Shown here: piece by piece, positions 8,451-16,402 of the stretch
How positions within the stretch are numbered: position 1 is the stretch's first letter
How the letters are laid out: each line of letters begins with the position of its first letter
DNA from: Streptomyces sp. 15-116A
GTDB taxonomy: Bacteria > Actinomycetota > Actinomycetes > Streptomycetales > Streptomycetaceae
Length of the DNA stretch: 44,109 nucleotides
Assembly (NCBI RefSeq): GCF_025290915.1
Contig: NZ_JAOCQE010000023.1
Span: 1-44,109, forward strand
Direction of reading: 5' to 3'
Translations under genes and position numbers: made by a program
Notes under the pieces: model-generated
Databases searched by the model: none
What the model saw: only the letters and a program-made list of their open reading frames with translations
Told to the model about the DNA's origin: nothing

Positions 8451-9176
8451 CTACCCGGCGCGTCCCGTCACGTACCACCGCGACGGAAGTTCGATGCGGG
8501 TGCCGTCGGGGGCGTGCTCGGTGGTGACGAGGGGCAGGGTGCCGCTCGCCAGGACGGCCAGGCCGGCCGCGGTGAGGAACTCGGGCACGGCCGTGTCGGC
8601 CACGGCGGCGGGGGCGATGCCGTGCCGCAGGACCGGTTCGAGCTTGGCCGGCGGACCGGACGGCGAGGTCGCCAGGTCCTTCAGGAGCGCGCCGGCGGCC
8701 TGGGAGGGCTCGACGAGGAAGGCGCGTCCCCGGTCGCCGAGCAGGGTCGCGATGCCGTCGGCCACGGGCTGACGGTCGTCGGGGTCGCACTGGTGCAGCA
8801 GGCCCCTCACATAGACGTTGGCGTCGCCCAGTTCCGCGTGCAGGGCCTGGGTCGCGCTCTTGTCGGCGGCGTCCAGCTGCCGGTAGGCGGCCTGTCCGGC
8901 CGGGTCGGCGGTGCGCGCGTGGTCCAGGGCGGCGGCGGACAGGTCGGCGCCCAGCACGTGCGGGAAGCGGTCGGCGAGGAAGCGGGTCTGGGTGCCGTTG
9001 CCGCAGCCGAGATCCACCAGGGGCAGACCGGGGTCGGAAAGATGCGGTTCGAACAGGGCGAGATGCCGGGCGACGGTCAGGACGGGCTCCGCGTCCCAGA
9101 GCACGGCCCCCTGCTCGTCCGGTGCCTCGCGCCAGAAGCCCTCCCAGGCCTCCCGGTACCGACTGGTCACGCTCAT
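8451..9176 (-). CDS. class I SAM-dependent methyltransferase
   Basis: A 241-residue Rossmann-type methyltransferase. The SAM-binding motif I is LPLVDLGCGNGTQTRFLADRFP (about residues 55-75), followed by VLGADLSAAALDHAR (acidic residue of motif II) and AYRQLDAADK. The rest has no recognisable substrate domain. It resembles the broad group of streptomycete class I methyltransferases often annotated only by fold. The start ATG (9176) is supported by GGGGAG spaced 7-8 nt. A longer frame to 9269 is possible but has no better signal. A 12-bp palindrome (9198-9209) lies in its leader. Confidence 0.85.
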   Translation of the reverse strand: MSVTSRYREAWEGFWREAPDEQGAVLWDAEPVLTVARHLALFEPHLSDPGLPLVDLGCGNGTQTRFLADRFPHVLGADLSAAALDHARTADPAGQAAYRQLDAADKSATQALHAELGDANVYVRGLLHQCDPDDRQPVADGIATLLGDRGRAFLVEPSQAAGALLKDLATSPSGPPAKLEPVLRHGIAPAAVADTAVPEFLTAAGLAVLASGTLPLVTTEHAPDGTRIELPSRWYVTGRAG

Positions 9177-9197
9177 GCCCAACTCCCCAGGGTGCGT

Positions 9198-9209
9198 AGC
9201 GGATCCGCT
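9198..9209. promoter_or_regulatory. 12-bp perfect palindrome upstream of the methyltransferase gene
   Basis: AGCGGATCCGCT reads the same on both strands and lies 22 nt upstream of the methyltransferase start. It could be an operator or a chance GC-rich palindrome. Confidence 0.3.
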
Positions 9210-9323
9210 CAACCGACGGGCCAGTACGGTGTATCGCGCCCGGCCCGCCCGGACAAGCGCACGGCGCACACCTTCACGGCATGTGCGCCCCGGAACGCGC
9301 CGTCACGCCCCTCGGCGGATCCG

Positions 9324-11867
9324 TCAGCGGCGGCGGGGCAATGTCAGCTCGAACCACACGGTCTTGCCCGTCTTCGTGTGGCTCGCGCCCCACTCCCTGG
9401 CGAGGGTGCTGACCACCTTCAGGCCCCGCCCGGACTCGTCCGTCGGGCGGGCGGAGACCAGCGTGGGCAGTTCGTGGTCGTCGTCCTCCACCTCGCACAG
9501 CAGGGTGTCCCCGCGCACCAGCCGCAGGGCGACGGGCCGCGCGTGCGAGTGCCGTACGGCGTTGGTGACGAGCTCGCCCGCCAACAGCTCGGCGTGGTCG
9601 GTGAGGCCCGGCAGCCCCCATGTGTGCAGTTGCTCTCGGACCGCCGCGCGGGCCCTGCCGACCTCGGCCGGATCGAGGGCGAGCCGCCATTCGGCGACGT
9701 CGTCCGGCTCGATGCCGCCGAGCCGGGCCATCAGCAGCGCCACGTCGTCCTTGCGGCCGCCACGGGTGTTGAGCGCGCGGATGATCGTGTCGCAGGCGTC
9801 GTCCATGGAGGCGGCCGGGTGGGCGGCGGACTCGCACAGGGTGGCCAGCCGGACACCGATGTCCTCCCCGCGCACCTCGACCAGCCCGTCCGTGCACATC
9901 ACCAGCCGGTCGCCGGGCTCCACGCGTACGCGTACCGCCTCGAAGGGCACCCCGCCGACGCCGATGGGCGCACCGGTGGGCAACTCCAGCAGTTCGCTGC
10001 GGCCGTCCGCGGCGCGGACCAGGACGGGCGGGATGTGACCGGCGTTGGCGAGCTGCAGTTCGCCCGCGATCGGGTCGTAGACGGCGTACAGGCAGGTGGC
10101 GAGGTAGCTGTCGCCGAGCCGCTGGGCGAGGTCGTCGAGGTTGCGCAGCAGCTGTGCGGGCGGCAGGTCGAGCGCGGCCATGGTCTGCACGGCCGTGCGC
10201 AACTGGCCCATCATGGCGGCGGAGTTCAGGCCGTGGCCCATGACGTCGCCGACGACGAACGCGGTGCGGGCGCCGGGCAGCTTCACCGAGTCGAACCAGT
10301 CACCGCCGACGCGGCCGAGCAGCGTGCCCGGCAGATAGCGGGTGGCGATGTCGCAGCCGACCCGGTGCGGCGGGATGTGCGGCAGCATGCTGTCCTGGAG
10401 CGTCTCGGCGACGTTCTCCTGGTGGGTGTACATGCGTGCGTTGTCGAGCACGAGGCCCGCGCGGGCGGCGAGTTCGGCGCCGGTGACGCGGTCCATGTCG
10501 TTGAAGACCGGCCGCTCCGGGTGACGCAGCAGGATCATGAAGCCGAGCACGACATTGCGCGCCTTCAGCGGCACGACCAGCATGGACCGGCCGGTGATCA
10601 GCGGGCGGATGTCACGTTTCTCGAACTGCGAGGCGATCGCGTGGCCCATCTCCTCGCTGATGCGCGGCACCAGCACGGGTTCGCCGGTGGTCATGCACTG
10701 GAAGAACGGGGTGTGCGCGGGGAAGGGCATCGCCTCGCCGACCGGCACGACGTCGTCCCAGCGGCCCGGCTCGTCGGTGTGCTCCACGGCGACCCGGTGC
10801 CACATGGTGGTGGTGTCCGGCACGCCCTCGTCGAACCCCTCACCGGCGACGACCTGTTCGCGCAGATAGGTGCCGGCGACGTCGGTGAAGCGGGGCACGA
10901 CCGCCTTGCTGACCTCGGCGATGGTGCGGGACAGATCGAGGGAGGTGCCGATGCGAGAGCTGACCTCGTTGAGGAACTCCAGGCGTTCACGGACGGCCGC
11001 GTACTCGAGATCCTCGCCCTCCTCGTCCCACAGGTCCTCGGGCACCGGCTCACCTGCGGCGAGCGCCCGCGCCGCGCGCTCCCGGCGCGCCCTGCGCTCC
11101 GCGCGCCGGGGCACGCCCCAGTCGGGGGTGACCGGCACCCGGTCGTTCTGGCTGAACTCCAGGATGGGATAGCCGAGTTCGAGGATCTGCGCGACGATGC
11201 GGGCGCTGTCGCCGACGCTCATGCTGGGCAGGATCTCGGGGAGCCGGCGGGCGAGGTCCTCGGCGCCGGGAAAGTCGGTGTGCAGCGCGAATCCGGGGGC
11301 GATCCGCTCGAACTCCCCGGTGTCCTCGCCGTGCAGCGCGTGCGCGTCGGCGGCGAGCACCAGCAGGCGTTCCGGCCCGGGCCCGACCAGCGGGTACGCC
11401 CACCACAGCACATCGGCGCGATCGGACCCCGGCACGGCGAGGCGGGCGCGGCCGGCCGCCGGGTACGACAGCCCCTGGTCGAGGGAGGCCTCCAGATCGG
11501 GCCCGAGCCCGTCGTAGGCGGCGTACGCCCCGTACGAGAGGGCCGCCCGCGGTTCCTCGGGCAGGGCACCGGAGACGGGCAGCAGATCCACCGCTGGCCT
11601 GCCGATCGCGTCCTGCTTGGCAAGCCCGAACAGCCGCCGCGCCCCGACGCTCCAGTGAGAGACCAGCCCGTCCCGATCCACCACGACAACGGCCAGCGGG
11701 ATACGCCCGGCCCCGCCCTGCCCGAACGCCGCTCCGTCACCGGCCTGCCCAGGTTCCCGCCCGCGACCGGCACGCCCAGGTACCCGTCCGTCACCGGCTC
11801 CCCCGAACCCCGTCCCCCCGTCGGCGGCCCCGCTGCCAGGTGTGTTTCGCTCGGTGCCACGGTCCAT
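9324..11867 (-). CDS. PAS-GAF-PP2C(SpoIIE)-HATPase regulatory phosphatase
   Basis: An 847-residue signalling protein of the streptomycete SpoIIE/RsbU type. It has a low-complexity Gly/Arg-rich N-terminus, a PAS-like segment (IPLAVVVVDRDGLVSHWS, about 55-160) and a GAF domain (about 300-480). Next is a PP2C-type phosphatase (about 500-715) with GGDWFDSV, VVGDVMGHGLNSAAMM, CTDGLVEVR and KDDVALLMAR. The C-terminal HATPase_c kinase-like domain (about 730-845) has ELVTNAVRHSHA and DESGRGLKVVSTLAREWG. Such proteins combine an anti-sigma kinase with an anti-anti-sigma phosphatase, so a partner-switching role is likely. No sigma or anti-sigma gene is adjacent. The ATG at 11867 has a GAGAGAGGG box 8 nt upstream; an in-frame TTG at 11951 lacks one. 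Confidence 0.9.
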   Translation of the reverse strand: MDRGTERNTPGSGAADGGTGFGGAGDGRVPGRAGRGREPGQAGDGAAFGQGGAGRIPLAVVVVDRDGLVSHWSVGARRLFGLAKQDAIGRPAVDLLPVSGALPEEPRAALSYGAYAAYDGLGPDLEASLDQGLSYPAAGRARLAVPGSDRADVLWWAYPLVGPGPERLLVLAADAHALHGEDTGEFERIAPGFALHTDFPGAEDLARRLPEILPSMSVGDSARIVAQILELGYPILEFSQNDRVPVTPDWGVPRRAERRARRERAARALAAGEPVPEDLWDEEGEDLEYAAVRERLEFLNEVSSRIGTSLDLSRTIAEVSKAVVPRFTDVAGTYLREQVVAGEGFDEGVPDTTTMWHRVAVEHTDEPGRWDDVVPVGEAMPFPAHTPFFQCMTTGEPVLVPRISEEMGHAIASQFEKRDIRPLITGRSMLVVPLKARNVVLGFMILLRHPERPVFNDMDRVTGAELAARAGLVLDNARMYTHQENVAETLQDSMLPHIPPHRVGCDIATRYLPGTLLGRVGGDWFDSVKLPGARTAFVVGDVMGHGLNSAAMMGQLRTAVQTMAALDLPPAQLLRNLDDLAQRLGDSYLATCLYAVYDPIAGELQLANAGHIPPVLVRAADGRSELLELPTGAPIGVGGVPFEAVRVRVEPGDRLVMCTDGLVEVRGEDIGVRLATLCESAAHPAASMDDACDTIIRALNTRGGRKDDVALLMARLGGIEPDDVAEWRLALDPAEVGRARAAVREQLHTWGLPGLTDHAELLAGELVTNAVRHSHARPVALRLVRGDTLLCEVEDDDHELPTLVSARPTDESGRGLKVVSTLAREWGASHTKTGKTVWFELTLPRRR

Positions 11868-12020
11868 GGCCCAGGCCCTCTCTCCCCGGCTCGGCAAGAT
11901 CTGTAGCGCCGTCACCACCGTACGGCCACGCGTGGTTGCGATGTGTGGCAATACGCGAATTGCTCACGGGGCCCGCACACCGGCGCACGTGCCCGCGCGA
12001 AGAGCCGCCCGGCGCCGGTC

Positions 12021-14423
12021 TCAGTCCTCGTGCCCCAGTTGCAGGTCGCGTTCGGTGCGGCCGCCCCCGGCGACCTGGAGGACGGTGGCGACCGGCGGGT
12101 ACCCGGCGGCGATGACGGTGTACTCGCCGGAGGACAGGTCGACGAAGCGGAAGGTGCCGTCGGGGCCGGTGGTGAGGGTGTCGACGACGTTGCCCGCCGC
12201 GTCCAGCAGGGTCACGCGCGCGTCCTCGACGGGCCGCCCGCCGCCCGCCCGCACGGTGCCGCGCAGCACCGCACCGCCCGCGAGCTCGACGTCCTGACGG
12301 GTCTCGCGGGCCGCCTGCACGGTGACCGGGAGCGCGGCCGGGCGGAACGCGGGCGCGCTCGCGGCGAGGGTGTACTCCCCCGCGACCAGTTCGGTGATGA
12401 CGTAACCGCCCTCGCGCCCGCTGCGCGTACTGGCGACGACCTCGCCGTGGACGTTGGTGAGCGTGACGGTGGCGTCGCGCACGGGCGTGCCGTCGGCGGT
12501 GAGGACACTGCCCGCGAGGCGCCCCGCGCCGCCGAGGACGACGTCCAGTTCGACGGGCCGCTCGCCGACGGTGACGGACACGGCCTGCGGCTGGTGACCG
12601 CCCGCCGCGGCGATGAGGACGTACGCCCCCGATCCGGGCGTGGCGAGCGCGTACCGCCCGTCCTCACCGCTGGCGCCCCGTCCGATCTGCTGCCCGGCGA
12701 CGTCGATGAGGGTGAGCGCCGCGCGCGGGACGACCGTGCCGTCGGGATGCTGGACGGTCCCGCAGACAGCGATGCCGCCGGTGTGGGCGGTGCGGGCGGG
12801 CGGCACGGGCGCGGAGGCGTGCGGTGCTTCCTGGGCCGGGTCGGCGAGGGGGGTGTGGTGGGACACCAGTGGTTTCTCCTTGAGGAAGAAGGCGATGAGC
12901 AGGCCGAGGACGAGCACCGGCACCAGATAGAGGAAGATGCGCGGCATGGCGTCGGCGTAGGCCTGGATGTAGGGCTCGCGCAGGCCGGGCGGCAGCGAGT
13001 GGACGAGCTGCGGGGTGATCGACTCCGGGTCGGGCAGCCCGTCGCCCGCGTGGGCGGGCAGGCGTTCGGCGAGGGCGTCGGTGAGCCGGTCGGCGAAGAG
13101 CGTGCCGAAGACGGCGGCGCCGACCGAACCGCCGATCTGCCGGAAGTAGTTGTTGGCGCTGGTCGCCGTGCCCAGGTCGGCGGGGCGCACCGAGTTCTGG
13201 ACGGCGAGGATCAGCACGGGCATCACCATGCCGATGCCGGTGCCGAGGACGGCCATCCAGATGCTGTAGTGCAACCGGGGTGTGTCGGTGTCGAGGTGCG
13301 ACAGCAGCCACATGCCGAGGACGGACAGGGCGGAGCCGAGGATGGGGTGGCGCCGGTAGCGGCCGCTGTGGCTGATGAGCTGTCCGGAGACGATCGAGGC
13401 GACGACGATCCCGGCCATCATGGGCAGCATCAGCAGCCCCGACTCGGTGGCCGACGCCCCGTCGACCATCTGCAGATAGGTCGGCAGATAGCTGGCCGCC
13501 CCGAACAGGGCGACGCCGATCACCAGGCCGACGAGCGAGGTGACGTTGAAGACGGAGTCCCGGAACAGCCTGAGCGGCATGAGGGGTTCGACGGCGAAGT
13601 GCTCGACGACCAGGAAGAGGACGGCGGAGGCGACCGCGCCGGCGGCGAGGGAGAGGATGACCCGCGAGTCCCAGGCGTACTCGGTGCCGCCCCACGCGCT
13701 CAGCAGCAGCAGGCAGGTGGAGCCGGCGGACAGCAGCAGGCAGCCGAGGACGTCCAGCCGGGGCCGGACGGCCGGCCTGGGCAGCTTGAGCACCAGCCCG
13801 ACCACGACGAGCGTGAGAATGCCGAACGGCACGTTGATGTAGAAGCACCAGCGCCAGGTGAGCGAGTCGGTGAAGTAGCCGCCGAGCAGCGGTCCGGCGA
13901 CGGACGCGAGGCCGAAGGCGGCGCCGATCAGGCCCATGAACCGGCCGCGTTCCCGGGCGGGCACGATGTCCGCGATGATCGCCTGGACGCCGATCATCAG
14001 TCCGCCCGCGCCGACGCCCTGCACCGCACGGAAGGCGATCAGCTGCTCCATCGTCTCGGCCCGCCCGGCGAGCGCGGAGCCGATGACGAAGACGACGATG
14101 GCGAACTGGAAGACGCTCTTGCGGCCGAGCAGGTCGCCGAGCTTGCCGTAGATCGGCAGTCCGATGGTGGCGGTGAGCAGATACGCGGTGATCGCCCAGG
14201 ACATCTTGTCCAGGCCGTGCAGCTCGCCGACGATCTTCGGCAGCGCGGTGGCGACGATCATCTGTTCCAGCGCGGCGAGCAGCAGCGCCAGCATCAGCGC
14301 GAGGAAGACCAGCCGCACCCGGCGCGGGCTCAGCGGCGGCCCGGCCTCCGGTGGCGGCGGGGGCGGCTCCTCGGTCACGGCAGCCGTGACCGGTGCCTCC
14401 TTCGTCAGGGTGATCCCGCCCAC
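12021..14423 (-). CDS. DHA2-family MFS exporter fused to carboxypeptidase-regulatory-like repeats
   Basis: An 800-residue fusion. Residues ~40-520 form an EmrB/QacA-type transporter with about 14 hydrophobic segments and the signature GKLGDLLGRKSVFQFA (motif A), typical of proton-driven drug efflux. From about 545 to 800, cytosolic or extracellular depending on topology, there are three beta-sandwich repeats of the CarboxypepD_reg kind (GTVQHPDGTVVPRAALTLID, GSVLTADGTPVRDATVTLTN, GTVRAGGGRPVEDARVTLLD), each ending in a GxYTL/GxYTV-like strand. Start: GTG 14423 with GGGGAG 6 nt upstream; longer frames lack a ribosome-binding site. The repeats may mediate interactions with wall or glycan; that role is inference. 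Confidence 0.9.
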   Translation of the reverse strand: MGGITLTKEAPVTAAVTEEPPPPPPEAGPPLSPRRVRLVFLALMLALLLAALEQMIVATALPKIVGELHGLDKMSWAITAYLLTATIGLPIYGKLGDLLGRKSVFQFAIVVFVIGSALAGRAETMEQLIAFRAVQGVGAGGLMIGVQAIIADIVPARERGRFMGLIGAAFGLASVAGPLLGGYFTDSLTWRWCFYINVPFGILTLVVVGLVLKLPRPAVRPRLDVLGCLLLSAGSTCLLLLSAWGGTEYAWDSRVILSLAAGAVASAVLFLVVEHFAVEPLMPLRLFRDSVFNVTSLVGLVIGVALFGAASYLPTYLQMVDGASATESGLLMLPMMAGIVVASIVSGQLISHSGRYRRHPILGSALSVLGMWLLSHLDTDTPRLHYSIWMAVLGTGIGMVMPVLILAVQNSVRPADLGTATSANNYFRQIGGSVGAAVFGTLFADRLTDALAERLPAHAGDGLPDPESITPQLVHSLPPGLREPYIQAYADAMPRIFLYLVPVLVLGLLIAFFLKEKPLVSHHTPLADPAQEAPHASAPVPPARTAHTGGIAVCGTVQHPDGTVVPRAALTLIDVAGQQIGRGASGEDGRYALATPGSGAYVLIAAAGGHQPQAVSVTVGERPVELDVVLGGAGRLAGSVLTADGTPVRDATVTLTNVHGEVVASTRSGREGGYVITELVAGEYTLAASAPAFRPAALPVTVQAARETRQDVELAGGAVLRGTVRAGGGRPVEDARVTLLDAAGNVVDTLTTGPDGTFRFVDLSSGEYTVIAAGYPPVATVLQVAGGGRTERDLQLGHED

Positions 14424-14578
14424 GTACCGCTCCCCTCGTCGCGCTGCCGCACCATTCCCGCGTAAAAGCGACAACTTCGAGCAAGCGCGACGAGTTACGG
14501 CACCCGGCGGCACCGCGAGGAGATCACCCGAACCGGTGAGGGGACCAACGTCCCCTCGGTTCCGCTCTCTTGGGAGCC

Positions 14579-15022
14579 CTACTTCTCGACCTCGGCGGCG
14601 AGCTTGGCGAGCACCGCGTCGTAGATGCGGGCGAGTCCCTTGGGCGCGAAGGTCTTCTCGAAGAAGCCGCCGATGCCGCCGGCGCCCTTCCAGGTGCTGG
14701 TGACGACGACCCGGGACCTGCCCTCACCGGCGGGGGTGACGCGCCAGGTGGTGACCATGGAGGAGTTGCGGTCCTTCTCGACGAGCTCGCCGTCGCTGGG
14801 CTCGGTGACCTCCAGGAGGCAGTCGCGGACGCGCTTGCTGGTGGCCTGGAGCTTCCAGTGGACGAGGGTGCCCTCGCCGTCGCCGCCCTCGCGGACCTCG
14901 TACTCGCTGAAGTGCTCGGGCAGCAGCTTCTCGCGGGTGCCGCTGTAGTCGGCCAGCGCGTCGAACACCGTCTCCGCGTCCGCCGCGACGATCCGCTCCG
15001 TAGTGGCCTCGACCTGCGCCAT
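14579..15022 (-). CDS. SRPBCC family protein (polyketide cyclase/START-like)
   Basis: A 147-residue SRPBCC (Bet v1-like) fold protein: MAQVEATTERIVAADAETVFDALADYSGTREKLLPEHFSEYEV at the start and a C-terminal helix FFEKTFAPKGLARIYDAVLAKLAAEVEK. The fold holds a hydrophobic ligand; many actinobacterial members have no known ligand. The ATG at 15022 has GGAGGA 5 nt upstream. It is divergent from the radical SAM gene, sharing a 171-nt intergenic region that includes a LexA-type box closer to the other gene. Confidence 0.85.
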   Translation of the reverse strand: MAQVEATTERIVAADAETVFDALADYSGTREKLLPEHFSEYEVREGGDGEGTLVHWKLQATSKRVRDCLLEVTEPSDGELVEKDRNSSMVTTWRVTPAGEGRSRVVVTSTWKGAGGIGGFFEKTFAPKGLARIYDAVLAKLAAEVEK

Positions 15023-15117
15023 CGCATTCCTCCAGCACCTGGTTCCAAAGGGGCGGGGCAAGCCAATCACCCCCGTGCCCGGCCGCCCAAATCGGGGGTC
15101 CGGAACTGATCGGTTCG

Positions 15118-15134
15118 GTGACCGAAGATGTCAC
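15118..15134. promoter_or_regulatory. inverted repeat GTGAC-N7-GTCAC in divergent intergenic region
   Basis: A perfect 5-bp-arm dyad with a 7-nt spacer lies between the SRPBCC and radical SAM genes, 14 nt from the LexA-type box. It might be a regulator site; there is no family assignment. Confidence 0.3.
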
Positions 15135-15148
15135 GCGCACGATCAAGG

Positions 15149-15160
15149 GAACACTTGTTC
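15149..15160 (+). promoter_or_regulatory. LexA/SOS-type box GAAC-ACTT-GTTC
   Basis: A perfect GAAC-N4-GTTC dyad, the core of the LexA operator in Gram-positive bacteria and actinobacteria (CGAAC-N4-GTTCG type). The flanking C/G is not kept on either side. It sits 34-45 nt upstream of the radical SAM ATG and directly abuts a TANNNT hexamer (TATTCT, 15161-15166), so a bound repressor would cover the promoter. Confidence 0.6.
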
Positions 15161-15193
15161 TATTCTGTGGGCCAGTGCTACCGAGGAGGCGTC

Positions 15194-16231
15194 ATGCGCT
15201 GGGAGAACCTCACCGTGGACTCCGAACACAGCCGGGCCGACGCCGCGCTGTTCGGCGCGGAGGCGGTGACGACCCGCACCTTCGACACGCCGGAGTTCCG
15301 CGGCATCACCTTCCACGAGATCCGCGCCCGCTCGATCATCAACCGGGTGCCCGGGGCCTCCCGCATGCCCTTCGAGTGGACGGTGAACCCCTACCGGGGC
15401 TGCACGCACGCGTGCGTGTACTGCTTCGCCCGCAAGACGCACAGCTACCTGGACCTCGACACGGGCCTCGGCTTCGACTCCCAGATCGTGGTCAAGGTGA
15501 ACGCGCCCGAGCTGCTGCGCCGCCAGCTCGCCTCACGCCGCTGGCACGGCGAGCACATAGCGATGGGCACCAACGTCGACTGCTACCAGCGCGCCGAGGG
15601 CCGCTACCGGCTGATGCCGGGCATCCTCACCGCCCTGCGCGACCGGGCGAACCCGTTCTCGATCCTCACCAAGGGCACGCTGATCCTGCGCGATCTCGAC
15701 CTGCTGCGGCAGGCCGCCGAGGTGACCGACGTCGGCATCTCGGTCTCGGTCGGCTTCACCGACGAGGGGCTGTGGCGCACGGTGGAACCGGGCACACCGG
15801 CACCGGAGCGCAGGCTGGAGGTCGTGCGGACGCTGAGCGAGACCGGCATCGGCTGCGGGGTGCTGATGGCGCCGGTGATCCCCTTCCTGAGCGACCGCCC
15901 GGAGCAGCTGAGGTCCACCGTGCGCGCGATCGCCGCCTCGGGCGCCACCTCCGTCACGCCCCTGGTGCTGCATCTGCGGCCCGGCGCCCGCGAGTGGTTC
16001 ATGTCCTGGCTGGCCCGGCACCATCCGCATCTGGTGGGCCGCTACGAACGGCTGTACGCGGAGGGCGCCTACGCCCCGAAGTGGTACCAGCGCCGGATCA
16101 CCCGTCAGGTGCACGAGCTGGCCCAGGAGTACGGCATCGGGCCCACGCGCGCGGGCATGCCCCGCCGGATCCGGCCCGCCGAGCCGCCCCGGCCGGAGCC
16201 TGCCGAGCCGACTCAGCTCACTCTCCTCTGA
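15194..16231 (+). CDS. Rv2578c-family (SplB-like) radical SAM protein
   Basis: A 345-residue radical SAM enzyme. NPYRGCTHACVYCFARKTHSYL carries the [4Fe-4S] ligands Cys70, Cys74 and Cys77 (C-x3-C-x2-C), followed by GTNVDCYQRAEGRYRLMPGIL and FSILTKGTLILRDLDLL, as in the COG1533 'DNA repair photolyase' (spore photoproduct lyase-related) group. The exact reaction of the Rv2578c branch is not established as far as I know. The ATG at 15194 follows GAGGAGG with a 4-nt spacer; an upstream in-frame start at 15128 would place coding sequence over the LexA-type box and is less likely. The last codons and stop lie in a 20-bp tandem repeat. Confidence 0.88.
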   Translation: MRWENLTVDSEHSRADAALFGAEAVTTRTFDTPEFRGITFHEIRARSIINRVPGASRMPFEWTVNPYRGCTHACVYCFARKTHSYLDLDTGLGFDSQIVVKVNAPELLRRQLASRRWHGEHIAMGTNVDCYQRAEGRYRLMPGILTALRDRANPFSILTKGTLILRDLDLLRQAAEVTDVGISVSVGFTDEGLWRTVEPGTPAPERRLEVVRTLSETGIGCGVLMAPVIPFLSDRPEQLRSTVRAIAASGATSVTPLVLHLRPGAREWFMSWLARHHPHLVGRYERLYAEGAYAPKWYQRRITRQVHELAQEYGIGPTRAGMPRRIRPAEPPRPEPAEPTQLTLL

Positions 16232-16249
16232 CTCAACTCACTCTCCCCC
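16210..16249. repeat. 20-bp imperfect tandem repeat over the radical SAM stop codon
   Basis: Two 20-bp units (16210-16229 and 16230-16249) differ at three positions and share the core CTCACTCTCC. The first encodes the end of the protein (TQLTLL); the second follows the TGA. Confidence 0.8.
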
Positions 16250-16402
16250 AGGAGCATTCGGGCCCGGCGCATTCGAGCGCATCCGGCGACCCAATCGGGT
16301 CACGTACCGCTCGGACATGTTCGAAAGGGGTCCGTTTCCCGGGACGATCCGGCGTGGACCGTGACACGCGCGGTCCGCAGCCCCTCCGTCCTGGGAGGAC
16401 CC

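Noticed and set aside
8514..11906. A plus-strand open frame of 1130 codons over the phosphatase and methyltransferase genes
   Set aside because: Antisense to clear family genes; its translation is Gly/Arg/Val/His-rich without domains, as expected from GC-rich third positions read in reverse.
11943..14465. A plus-strand open frame of 840 codons opposite the MFS gene
   Set aside because: Charged low-complexity translation with no domain; the minus strand encodes a clear transporter.
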